From contig VWZL01002210.1 of NCBI GenBank assembly GCA_013396915.1, positions 73,613-137,612 on the forward strand: a stretch of DNA of 64,000 nt, written 5' to 3'. Origin of the DNA: Stercorarius parasiticus. Taxonomy: Eukaryota > Chordata > Aves > Charadriiformes > Stercorariidae. A program made the position numbers and the translations under genes. The notes beneath the pieces are model-generated. The model did no database searches and was not told where the DNA came from. It saw only the letters and a list, made by a program, of their open reading frames with translations. Of this stretch, positions 37,011 to 48,127 are shown piece after piece (the stretch's first letter is position 1; the number at the start of each line of letters is the position of its first letter).

Positions 37011-38028
37011 TCCTGTTTGCTAACTGCTTGGCTCTTTTTTATTAACTCCTTGGCTGAGTCCTGCTCCCTTAAAGGTGGTTTTACATTTGACTCTCCTAAC
37101 GATTTATGCACTAATATGGGAAAAAAGAGATATTGTTTGAGCATCCTGGGAATAACAACCTTCCTTTTTTAAACACTGTAGTTTTATTTAAGATATATTT
37201 CTATCTTTTCACTTAAACTTTCTTAAATAAGACAACACAATACATTGGTTTAAACTTGACAATTGTTCATTTATTATGTATATTTGTACTGCTTTGTGTG
37301 TAATACAGGTATTGCATTATGATCATTTGACATCCTATGGTACATTTGGTAGCATTATTTATTATTCTTTTGTTGATTTATTCTTATTGTTCTGGTACTG
37401 TGAGCATGTTTGTATTTTTGAGATATGTGAGTGCTTGGTCAGATTTATTTCTATTGAGTTTTATGCAATTAAATAGGAGATGTGTTAGTGGCATTTGTGT
37501 GTATGAAAGAAACCTACTGTTATATTAGGCACTTAAGACATATAAAACATGCCTTCCATGATTGTGAGTGCATCTTAGACAGCTCTGTGATCTTATATTT
37601 CACCTGAATTCTGAATGGACCTATACGTGCAATGGTGAAAAGCAATGACTTCACAGAGAGCCCTCAAAATTGGTAATACAGCCACAGCTGTCAACAGTCT
37701 CCTCTAGGTTTCCTGTTAATGGAGTCAAAATATTTTCCTCATAGCTCCATTCCAAGATACGACCCATATGTCTACATGTATTGTGTGGTAACGTAAATAA
37801 AAAAGATAGACCATAATGGCTGTTTTCAGCTGAAAGAATGACAGGTATAAGCATCTTAAGTGAAAAAATCTCAATTTGTTTGAGTTTAAAGTCAGAACCT
37901 GAATAGTGCATTGATAAAATGTGCTGGTGAGGCTTGGATATCTTTAGTTGCACTGTTTTTGGAAGTCACCATCACTTTTGGATGCAGTTCTAGATTTGCA
38001 TTTCTCTCCCTTTCACCCCGTCAAAGTA
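37011..38028. other. Single-copy AT-rich sequence, no gene seen
   Basis: No repeat or coding signal recognised. Confidence 0.5.
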
Positions 38029-38105
38029 TTCTATATTCTATATGGTATACACTATATGCTATATGCTATATTCTATGTTCTATGTTCTATGTTCTATATT
38101 CTATA
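38029..38105 (+). repeat. 7-bp minisatellite, 11 units
   Basis: Eleven head-to-tail heptamers fill the interval with no indel: TTCTATA twice, TGGTATA, CACTATA, TGCTATA twice, TTCTATG three times, TTCTATA twice. Every unit ends TATA or TATG and variation is concentrated in the first three positions. Blocks of identical variants lie next to each other, the pattern expected of repeated local duplication. In the plus frame 37911-38111 the array spells a Tyr/Ile/Leu-rich repeat, which is an artefact. Confidence 0.93.
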
Positions 38106-41100
38106 AAGTAGAATAAGTAAATAATTAAAAAATAGAAGAGAGTCCAAAGAAATTCCAGGAATAGTTTTAATAATATTGTGATCGCAATATCGTCCATGCA
38201 TTTCTTGTCCTTGGAGATATCTGAGTTTCTAAGCTGTCACCAGATCAAATTATGTGACAAGATCGTAACTAGATCTGAATGATAAGCAGGTTTCTATCCA
38301 TGTGTTATAAAGATATAAACATCTTCCTATTATGAATCATATAAAAATTGCAACTTTTCAAAATTTTTTAGGAAAATAAAACTGCAAGGACATTTCCCTC
38401 CCCTCACGGTTGCTGCATAAGCCTAGGTTTCCTCCCTGCCCATTGAATATTTGGTTCACAATTCTGTCCTCATGCACTAAGCCCTCCGTGAACATTTGAT
38501 GAGGAAGGCACTGCTGTGCAAACGGGGAAACGCATATTCGCATCTCTGCTATGCCTGATTTAGACCAGAACAGTGATTTTCAGCCTTTGCTCTGTAGACC
38601 CCTGTGGTTTGCAAAACAGCAAATAAAAAGGCAAGTCCACATATGCTGTAGAACTGTACAGACATGTGAAATTTCTAAAGGGGTCCATATCTCCTTTGGG
38701 AAATTTATGCAGGTAAACAAACTGAAAAAGACCGAAAAACTCTGGACTAGAAATTTGAGCAAGTCACTCTCAATGGTGTCTTAGTTCTCATGCTGTTTTG
38801 AAACTCGCATGTTTTCTGGATGAAATTGTTTCACTTCATAGGAAGGATAATGTATTCACTGAAGGGGCAGGGGCAAAGGCTGTTAATGCCCTTGTCTTTG
38901 AAGTCTCTGCAAAAAATAGGTATGGAACTATTTAGACAAAGTTGAACAGCTTGAACAGATGCTTATCTAGAGCTTAGAGGCTGTTGTATTCTTTTTATTC
39001 CTTTTTTTTTAGCTCAATGCTCTATAATAATAAAAGGAAATCTGATAAAAGGCAAGGAAATGATGAAAATTAAATCACTTCTAGGGAAATGGTGAAATTC
39101 ATCTTTCTGTATATTTATGAATCCTGAAAGAATGCTTGGATGAAATCGACATCACCGATTCGCTATCCTCATTCTCCCCCATACTGTGAAGTCTTTCCAA
39201 ATCAGTAGCAAAAATAGGAATGATCAAATCAGTGCAGCTGTGAACATTACAAGATGCACACTCCAACAAACATAAAATGCGTGAGTGCCTGGTGAGCATT
39301 AGGAAATCTGTCACTATGAACAATTGAAGGTGACAAGTTTAAACAGACCAAGGAATTCCAGTGTTAACTTACTTCCAAACATGTTATTTTCAAAATCTTC
39401 ATGACCAATTTTTTTTACTGAAGATTAGCTGCATGAAAAATAAGCTAATTTAAATTCTCTTTGGGTAAACACAAAAAAATGATTCTGGGAAAATTATTAA
39501 AAATGGAAAAATGGAAACAAGAACATTTCTGCACTGATCACTTTTTTTTTTTTTGCTAGAACATTCGAGAAAGCCTTTCCATACTGTGAGTGCTGGATGA
39601 GTAGCCCCATATTACAGCCTGTCATGGGTGATGAAGGTGCCTCATCTAAAAAGTTTTCTCTTGTCTTCTTGAAAGAAAGGGAAAACTCTCTGTTTGAGAA
39701 GTCTACCTTTTTCATCAATAACTTGTGAGAGTCCTATGTGTGACTGTTTCCATTCTGAAGGAGTTCAAGTCCTGCAGAGAGAGCCCATCAGGCAGCTCTA
39801 GCACCTAGAACATTGGCTGGCACAGAAAAGCAACAAGGATGGGGGAGCAACCATTAAAAGCATTAGAAGCATTTTCACTGTACAGTATTTTGTTCTTTTG
39901 TGAGTTATTTTAGCTTGTTTAATTCATGGAGAGGACGGGAAATGATAATAAGAGCTAAGGACAATGGCACTGTCTTGAGATAACCTGATACCACTCTCAA
40001 TGGGCAGATAGATGATATGAAAGGAGGAATAAAAATTACGGTTTTTTTCACAGCAACTGTAAGCTTCAGGGAACTGGCTAAATTGTTTTCTGTTACATTT
40101 TTGGGCATAGTTTCATCTGCAAGTCGTTTAAATGCCTACTACCCCTTCAGCACCTAACTTCTGCTCATTTAGCTATGAAAACGGTTTTGTTGATTTTAGT
40201 CTTTAACCTGTAGCCTAAATGGCAAAAATAGAATACCAAGGAAGTCTTTGCAATGTCTGTGAACATAACAAGGATAAAGTGTCCAAAAGTAAGTTTCTCT
40301 CTTTCCTACCATCTCCAGTATAAACGCTTTCTAAATGATCTGTGCACTTCCATACTTATAACTTTCTTACTTATGCTGCATGTTAGATGGAAGTGCTAAC
40401 TTTAAAATTAGTCATCCTAATGTGCAAAGCACTGGAAAAAGATGGATGTTTTGAACATAACAGGCTTTACATTAAACTCCAGCACAGATTAGATGAATTG
40501 TGGAATTATGCCTAATACTCTTAAAGGGTTTTAGTGATCAAACACGCAGTAGACCCATGCTGACATTAGGTCTGACACATCTAAGGTATACATAATAGAG
40601 ATCCAGGGCCTTACAGACCTGCAGTTCTGCTGGTTTATAGTCAAACTTTTACAACATAAAAATGTTGACCCGAAATACCCATGTTTTTCTATAGTCATCA
40701 GTATCTGCAGTGGACAGTTCTGAGTCTCTGCTCTGTACCTACATAGTCCACATACTGTATGGTATACATATTGGCTGCAATACTGTGTAGTCCTCTTACA
40801 CTGTAAGTAGACTAGACTGTCACTTGCAAGTTACAGCTTATTGTTGATGTACTAAAAATATTTCTGCCTTCACCATAAGACTTTGACATGAAGTCTGCTA
40901 TGATAACATATGAACTTCAATACATATCTAATATATTTCTTGGGAGATTTAAAAGAATTTATTTTATGGACCACTGGTTTGCTAGTGTTCACTTATGACT
41001 GAGGAAAGCTTTTTCCCATCCATCTTAGAGCTTTAGAAGTTAATCATCTTATCTAAGCTATTCTCATAGACTATTTCATAAGATAAGGAAAGGTATCTAA

Positions 41101-41296
41101 AGCCCATGGCATCTAAGACAGATAAACTTCTGCCTGAAGTTCCTGTCTCAGTCCAAGACTAGACTATTCCGCTAAAGTTACGTGAGATGAATCTCACCCA
41201 TAGTATGGAGGGCAGCTACAGCAGACCTTCAGATTTCCTAAGATGGGAAGTGTTCCTCACGCTTGCAGAGGAATCTGAGAGCTTTGGCTGCTGTCA
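38106..41296. other. Single-copy AT-rich sequence, no gene seen
   Basis: No repeat family or gene recognised. Several 60-75 codon frames on the minus strand (38358-38543, 39099-39323, 39497-39718) show no motif. Confidence 0.45.
41292..41296. repeat. Target-site duplication, left copy (TGTCA)
   Basis: Five bases immediately before the LTR, identical to 42016-42020 immediately after it. Confidence 0.88.
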
Positions 41297-42015
41297 TGTC
41301 CTGGTTTGAGGTAAACAGAACCAACTTTCTGCTCAGTAATTTTACTTCTTAGCTAAGCCTCTCCCAACTCTCTGAAATTAACACCATATTGTGCAGAAAA
41401 ATGTTCATTCTCAGAGTGATGACCTGATTATGCCAAGGAATGGTATGCACAGAGGCTCTTGCTTATACTTATTGCTATAACAGCAAAGGTCAGCTAATTT
41501 CATTATTTGCCCTGTTGGAGGGTTGGAAACAGAAAAGCGTAGAGGGGTCCCACCTGTAGGGAGAGGTGGACAGGACAGGTGACCCAAAACTGACCAATGG
41601 GGTATTCCATCCCATCTGCCTCATGCTCAGTATAAAAACTGAGGGATCAAAACATCAGCCCTCTTTCTTCAATGGCTGACGTCCAAGGAGTATCCTGTCT
41701 ATTCATCTGCCTTTGATTCTGATCCATGGGTTCCTGACTCCAGCTGTGGATTCCAGTTCTCATATGTTGCTGAGTCCAGTCTGGGACTTCCCCAGTGCCT
41801 GCCCGTGACATCATCCCGAGAGCTTGATACCGTTTTGTATCTATTGTATCTATTTCATTGTTTCCTTTTTTATTTTATTATTAATATTTCGTTAAAGTAG
41901 TTTAGTTCCTTCTAAACTCGCAAAACTCTTTATCTCTCCTCCTCCTCTCCTCAGAGTGAGAGGTGGGGGGAGAGCATTTGTCTCGTCATTCGCCAATTTG
42001 GCCTAAAGCACGACA
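41297..42015 (+). mobile_element. Complete solo LTR, family A, with 5-bp target-site duplication
   Basis: A 719-bp LTR begins TGTCCTGG and ends CACGACA, so the ends carry the short inverted repeat TGTC/GACA. It is flanked directly by TGTCA (41292-41296) and TGTCA (42016-42020), a perfect 5-bp target-site duplication. Promoter elements are visible: CCAAT at 41594-41598 and TATAAAA at 41631-41637, 32 bp apart. No canonical AATAAA is obvious in the 3' half. There is no internal retroviral sequence, so this is a solo LTR left by recombination between the two LTRs of a provirus. A 5-bp duplication fits several retrovirus classes including ERVL-type elements; I do not assign the class. An inverted partial copy lies at 1-332 and a 3' scrap at 49719-49780. 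Confidence 0.93.
41594..41637 (+). promoter_or_regulatory. LTR promoter: CCAAT and TATA boxes
   Basis: TGACCAATGG holds a CCAAT box at 41594-41598, and CAGTATAAAAACTG holds a TATA box at 41631-41637. Spacing and position in the middle of the LTR are typical for a retroviral U3/R junction. Whether it is active is unknown. Confidence 0.7.
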
Positions 42016-42020
42016 TGTCA
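42016..42020. repeat. Target-site duplication, right copy (TGTCA)
   Basis: Five bases immediately after the LTR, identical to 41292-41296. Confidence 0.88.
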
Positions 42021-42298
42021 GAAGTCACTGGGAATAGTTCAACACAGTTAAGTACAGTGAATCATGAAAAAGCTGATAAGCTTGAGTTGCGAACAGATTA
42101 ACTTTAAGTCAGGAACTGGGTGTGAGTTTTTACAGCAAAGAATGAAATTACATTACCATTTTAACTAGGAGTCAGACTGCATGAAACAATAGTACTGTTT
42201 GGTGTTACAGACTACAAATTTGTGTATTTTAGATGTTTCTAAATGGTTTTATTGCATTCTACGCCTTTATTATATAAGGAGAAATAAATTGAAGAAAC
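42021..42298. other. Short host spacer between the two solo LTRs
   Basis: About 280 bp of AT-rich sequence without any LTR, CR1 or coding signal. Both target-site duplications border host DNA, so the two insertions are independent. Confidence 0.7.
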
Positions 42299-42303
42299 AA
42301 ATA
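42299..42303. repeat. Target-site duplication, left copy (AAATA)
   Basis: Five bases immediately before the family B LTR, identical to 43422-43426. The local sequence is A-rich, so a chance match is somewhat more likely than for the family A LTR. Confidence 0.8.
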
Positions 42304-42479
42304 TGTATTGGGTTTATGTGGCAAGGTTTTGGTAGTGGGGGGCCTGCAGGTGTGTCGTCTGTGAGAAGACATCAGGAGCTGCCCCCATGTCAGACACAGA
42401 CAGATCCATCTGGCTCCAAGATGGACTTGCTACTGGCCAAGGCCAAGGCAATCAGCAACAGTGGGAGCACCTCTGTGAT

Positions 42480-43060
42480 AACATATTTAAGAAAGGTAAA
42501 AAAACTGCTGTGCAAAAGCAGCTGGGAGAGAGGAGTGAGAATATGTGAAAGAAACAACTCTACAGACACCAAGTTCGGTGAAAAAGGAGGGGAAGGAGGT
42601 GCTCCAGGTACCAGAGCAAAGATTCCCCTGCAGCCTGTGGAGAGGACAGTGGTGACGCAGGTTATTCCTTGCAGTCCATGGAGATCCACTGTGGAGCAGA
42701 TATAAACCTGCAATCTGTAGAGGACCCCACACTGGAGCAGGTGAATGTCCCTTAAATGAAGCTGTGACTCATGAAGAGACCATGCTAGAACTTCTGTCAC
42801 GAACTGCAGCCCATGGAGAGAAGCTCAAACAGGAGCACGTTTGCTGGCAGACCTATGACCCCCATGGGGGACCCACGCTGGAGCAGTCTGTTCCTGAAGG
42901 ACAGCACTCTGTGGAAAGGACCCATGCCTGGACAGTTCTTGAAGAACTGCAGCCCTGTGGGAAGGACCCCTGTTGAAGAAGTTTGTGAAGGACTGTCTCC
43001 CATGGATGAGACCTCATGATGGAGTAGGAGAAGTGTGTGAGGAGGAAGGAGCAACAGAGA
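42480..43060 (+). repeat. Degenerate internal subrepeats of the family B LTR
   Basis: Short blocks recur through this part of the LTR: CTGCAGCC, CATGGAGA, ACCCACGCTGGAGCAG/ACCCCACACTGGAGCAG and TGAAGGAC/TGAAGAAC. They are spaced irregularly by about 40-60 bp. The array explains the relatively long open frames on both strands and is missing from the deleted copy at 25287-25833. Confidence 0.6.
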
Positions 43061-43226
43061 TTAACAAACTGACTGCAGCTGACCCCATTCCCCATCCCAC
43101 TGCACCGTTTGAGGAGGTAGAAGAGTTGGGAGTGAAGTTGAGTCTGGGAAGAAAGGAGGGATGGGGGCAACGTGGTTTTCTTTAGATTTGTTCTTATTTC
43201 TTATTAACCTACTCTGCTTAATTTGT

Positions 43227-43232
43227 AATAAA
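43227..43232 (+). terminator. LTR polyadenylation signal AATAAA
   Basis: AATAAA lies in TTGTAATAAATTAAATTA, about 190 bp before the 3' end of the family B LTR. The position is plausible but rather far from the LTR end, so the actual cleavage site is uncertain. Confidence 0.45.
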
Positions 43233-43421
43233 TTAAATTATTTTTTCCCAAGTCCAGTCTGTTTTCCCTTTGACAGTAATTGATAAGTGATCTCCCCGTC
43301 CTTATCTCTACCCATGAGTTCTTCATCATATTTTCTCCCTCTGTACTGTTGAGGAGTGGAGGTGACAGAGTGGCTTTGTGGGCACCTGGCAGTAGGCCCA
43401 TGGGGCGGTCATCCCACCACA

Positions 43422-43426
43422 AAATA
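43422..43426. repeat. Target-site duplication, right copy (AAATA)
   Basis: Five bases immediately after the family B LTR, identical to 42299-42303. Confidence 0.8.
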
Positions 43427-46400
43427 ATAAAGAAATTGTTTCCTGAGCCCAATACTGTGCAAAAGACAGGAGACAGAAAACTAACTTACGGGGGATAGGA
43501 ATAAAGTCCCCAAAATGCTAAGGTCTCATCTCTGCACAAGGCTATAGCAGTGTAATTAGATGTATGGTGAATCATGGTATAGTTAATAATCTGAATCTGT
43601 CCTGATGAAACTAGGTTTAAACTTGTGTAAAAATGTCTGTACATAACATACACTAGTTTAACTAAGACAAAAAGTGAAGACAATCCAATACAACATAATG
43701 GCACAGATGACTAATTTCAGACTAATGAAAAACCAGTCTTTAAACAGTGCAAGATACAGAAGGTTTTCTTAGTAAATTTCATAAGAAGTTGTTCAGTCAA
43801 AAGTGTCTGTGTTTATTTCTATATTTTTTTGCATTTTAAAATCTCTCATTCTTTATTACTTCTATATTCACCCGGAGTACTCTATGACTCTCGATCATTC
43901 AGTCTGCGTGAGCCAGAGAAGACGTGACTGTAACATTTGAATAAAGAAATTGAAACATCTGAATTAGACTTCCCCTTGCAGAAACACTTGTCAGTTACTG
44001 AACTGATCCATTTTCCCCGTGAACTGATGCAATAAGGAATTTTAAACATATACCATTGGAGTGCATTTCAAAGGCTGTTATTTCAACAATTTTATGTACA
44101 AGCCTCAAATGTATTTAACTTTGTCTTAATGCTGCATTGTTGGGCACTTGCTGAAATAAATTTGTGATACAACATCTATTACCTGCTTTACCAGTTTGGA
44201 ATTTTGTCTATGTCTGACATCCTAAGTATTGATAAAACTGAGGATTTACTTGGGTAAAGGTTAAATTCTAAAGGCAATTTCATGGCTTTGATCCTTGAGC
44301 ACTAGTCCCATTAACAGAGATAACAGCCGCAATGAGGAATGGGAGTATGCTCCAACGCTGCCTTCATACTGTGAAACAAATTGAGGAAAATGATTTTGAG
44401 GAAATGAAGTAAAATAGGTTGATCTACAGAATATATAATATTGAATGCAATGTCTTATATTACGGGTAAGGTATCACCTGCACTTTTTTGCCTGTTCCAG
44501 GGGTGGCTCACTTGCAGACCATACCAATCTGCATCACTCAGTAACAGGAAGAGGATGATTTCCTTAGGAGACAAGCAGGGGAGCTCTTCACACTTTGACA
44601 TCATGGAAGTAGGTGCTTTAGGAATACTTCAGACAGGCAGATGAGATGGATTTTATCCTTTTTCAGAATTTTTTTCTGATCTTTTTGAGTAGCTTTTCTA
44701 ATATGAATGTCAAAAAAGAGAAGTGCTATTTCTGATCTCCATAAAAGAAATGTATGAGTTAATTCCACCACTTATTACTATTTCTAGACTGAATTTTGAT
44801 CTTAGTAGTGTATTGCACTGGCTGTTTTGTAATTAGGTGCCATTAAAAGAGGATGTCTATCAAAATGTTAACAAGGATGGTGGTCAATCTCTGTCAGATT
44901 TATTGAAAGCAAATACATTTACAAGTTCCATCATAAATCTAGGTCAAGTAATGAGATTCTCAACTTATTTTCCATAAAGCAGTTATTACATTATGCAGGC
45001 AAAATGACATGGTACACAACAGTTCAATTTCATCAGCTCTTCACACAGCAATAAAATCAGAAACCAGTACTGTTTAAATTTTGATTTATTTCATTGTCAT
45101 CTATTTGCCTGGAATATATACATACATGGAATATTTTTGCAGAATATACGGTAAAAAAACAGAGAATTCTCCTATTTCTGCTGAAATCCAAACAATAAAA
45201 TGTTAAGCTCTTCTTTAAGAAAAAATAAAGTATGTACATTTTTAATATTTCATTTTGAAATGCTGAAGTTAGTATTTTGAAATTAATACTACTCTCAGCA
45301 CTCTTACACTGACATTAATACACATAAATAATATGTAGAGCCAAATGATATAGAACTGCTTTTTGAATCTGCTAACTTTTAGTGAGCAGTTCTAAATATG
45401 AAAAAATTTCCTTAGGCTTGCTAAGTGTTTGATAACAGAACTTGTTTCCTCTCCATGTCCTGATATAATTAACCATTTAATGTAACTTTGAGTTCAAGGT
45501 GAACTTTCTAAGTGCTGGGCTATAGGATAATATTTGCCATCTATCTCAAAAATGTTTGGGTATTTTTTAAAGACCAGTTTTCACTTCAGTGTCTGAGGAA
45601 GCCATGTAATGGTAAATAGTTTTCTTGTAAGTACTTTCAGTGCAGAGGTAGGAACTTGTGGCTCATCTTCCAGCACTGACCAGTCATTGAGCAATCAGTT
45701 GGTGTTTAGGGAATTCATATAACTAGTGTGAGATGTGGTTTCAGATTCCCTCAACTGGAAAAAAGAACTGAAATTGTTTGTTGCTCCTGAAGGTGTGCTC
45801 TGCTCACACAACAAGCAAAGAGCGTAATGTCCTCCAAAGTTTTATAATTCTAATTCTTCTTCTCATTTCATCCACCTACAATTATGTGGAAAATTTGGAT
45901 TAAATTAGGAAGTAATCTGGGGAGAAAAGAGTAGGTTCTTTAAACAATCATGCTGTTGAAGAAGAAATTCTTCCCCGATACAAGACCATAGTCATCTGTA
46001 TGGCTCTATTTACATCTACACTGCATGTTAGAGTGAATTGTAAATTTACTTTTATGTCTGTAAATGCTGATCTTATGTAATAAAAACACCTTAGATCAAC
46101 CTCCAACAGCTGAACATACCTCAAATTCAGCACTATTTGGAGTGTCCAAATGCAAGGTAGCAATGTCTACTGGCCCTTCCTGCTGTGTATGGAATTTAAC
46201 CGTATGTTGAAAGTTGTAAATGTAGTAAATCCTGCAATGGTGATTCTGCAATTTCTTGGTCCAACATTTCTAGCTTTCTACAAACTTTTATTTATTTTTC
46301 TTTTTGTTGTGATTAGAGCAAGTGGGGAAAGGGGAAGAAGGTCCATTCTAAAAGGACTCTGAGGAGCAGAGTGTGGACCACTGTAGGGTTGCCCCAAAGT

Positions 46401-47502
46401 AATGGATATGAAAATGTGGGTTTTGTGTCTTAAATCAGATGAAGATGACCTTCAGATTAGACTCTGGGGATAGTTGTGTGCTATATCACTCCATGTTCCT
46501 GAAAGGTGTTACCAACTGCTTTGTTCTGCTTAGGTGAGCAAAACAGTCAGATTGGGCGTGATGTTTATGCACTATGTGTTCATTTTTGGCATAAACTCAG
46601 TTTAATGTTTCCATTGTACGTATCATTTCTGCTCTTTATGCATTCTGTATAAAGAGCGCACAGAAACAATATTGTGAAATTGAGGAAGAATAGCAAATCA
46701 GTTGGTTTATTTTAATATAGTTTCTATCCGGAATATTTTTGGACTCTTGAATTAAGCATCTGAATATAAGTTGTATTTTCCCTATGTAGTTCTATGTTTG
46801 AAATGCTGGAAGCAAGCTACAATTTTCTGGATTCACAGTGCACCAATACAGATCAATATTACCCTGTCTGAATATATGTTATATCCTGGCTGACTACACA
46901 ACACCAGTCGGAAGCTCTCCTACAACCAGATTCAAGCACAGATATCCATTTATCACCTAAGTAAATTTATAACTTGGATTTAAATCACCTTTCTTTTTCT
47001 TTTTCTTTTCTGCCCAGGAAACAGGAATTTGATGACTTGCTGAAGGTTTCAGGAAGCCCCAGAGAAATGACTGCTGTGCTTCATGATCAGGTATTTTGGA
47101 CACACAGGATTTATGTACTGTAATAAACATGATCTGGCTACCTAGATACACTGCTGTTTGCAGTTTTAATGGCTGAAGGACAGGAGCAACTACAGGGCTC
47201 ACAAAGCATATGATGGCATATTCTCAAGCATGTGGTGTCCTTTCTGGATATTCCTCTTGAGTTTTGCTGTGAAGAGGATTAAAGGAGAAAAAAAACATAT
47301 TTCCTTGGCTAAAATTCTGCTTACTCACAGGGGAGATAATATCCTATCCCTACTGACAGAGCGTTGTAACCCTACAGTGAGAAACTTGTGCCAAAAATTA
47401 TTCCTGTTGCAAGGATTTATGAATAGTAGATCACAAGTTGATACTGACCACCTGAAACACAGTAGTTAGTAGCAACTCTGGATATTAAGTGTTACAAAAC
47501 TG

Positions 47503-47543
47503 GAGAAATTTTGAAGGAAGTTTTTTGAGAAATTTTGAAGGAA
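47503..47543 (+). repeat. 24-bp tandem duplication
   Basis: GAGAAATTTTGAAGGAA occurs at 47503-47519 and again at 47527-47543, with G/T-rich filler between, giving a period of 24 bp. This is a recent-looking local duplication. Confidence 0.85.
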
Positions 47544-48107
47544 ACTTGTTCTTTCGGAACTGGGGGAGAAAAGCAAAAAGTGGTGTCAGAAGGATCAGGG
47601 AAGTAATCAGGAATGAGGCTTGAGTGGAATATAATGGTGTCTGAGAAAGAAACACCGATGATGTCTGTAACCCCTGCTGTCAGTTTGCCCCCCACTGCTG
47701 GGGATTTAGTTGCTCGTGTAAGGGGTCCAGCTTTGATACACCCTGGCTGTGTCACCTTGACTCAGACTGCTGAGACAGAGCTGTGAGACCAACCATCTGT
47801 AGAGAGATAAGAAAGGTAAAAGCTGCAGAGTGGTAGGACTGCTGATCTGCGACTAAATACTAGTGGTCTTTTATGTGCATTGGCCAATAAGTAAATGCTT
47901 TGTACATATGAGTTATCCATATTCCACTTTCAGAGTCTTTTCGTGCCAGGCTGATGATGGCCAAACAAATTGACTATAAAAATATTTTGTAGAGGTTAAG
48001 GGGTGATTTTATTACTATGCTGGGAAGCCAACGTGCATGTTTAAGAAAGTAGCAGCATAATATGAAAGGAACATGATCCTGTAAGAAGTGATTTACATTT
48101 GTAGAAT

Positions 48108-48127
48108 TAAAAAAAAAAAAAAAAAAG
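48108..48127. repeat. Poly-A tract
   Basis: An uninterrupted run of A after GAATT and before GGAATTTCATC. I see no retroposon body or flanking duplication. Confidence 0.8.

Larger units (their letters stand above)
42304..43421 (+). mobile_element. Complete solo LTR, family B, with 5-bp target-site duplication
   Basis: An 1118-bp LTR begins TGTATTGGG and ends CATCCCACCACA. It is flanked by AAATA at 42299-42303 and AAATA at 43422-43426, a perfect 5-bp duplication. A TATA-like box (ATATTTAAG, about 42483-42491) lies near the 5' end, and AATAAA at 43227-43232 is a plausible polyadenylation signal near the 3' end. The middle part is GC-richer and made of loosely repeated units with GCAGCCC-TGGAGA and CACGCTGGAGCAG-type blocks. 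Several frames are open through the GC-rich part (168 codons plus at 42199-42705, 136 codons minus at 42390-42800), but they show no known protein motif. The structure resembles long ERVL-type LTRs common in birds; the class is inferred from the 5-bp duplication and my recollection of such LTRs, not proven. Confidence 0.92.

Noticed and set aside
37911..38111. 66-codon frame ending in a Tyr/Ile-rich repeat
   Set aside because: The repeat part is the 7-bp minisatellite translated.
1..42015. The two family A LTRs as the pair bounding one provirus
   Set aside because: They are in opposite orientation, the interval is ordinary host DNA with other insertions, and the right copy has its own target-site duplication on both sides.
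42199..42705. 168-codon plus frame as a candidate gene
   Set aside because: Most of it lies inside the family B LTR and its subrepeats; it starts in unrelated upstream DNA and has no known motif.
41297..43421. The two adjacent LTRs as one provirus
   Set aside because: They belong to different families with different ends, and each has its own target-site duplication with host DNA between.
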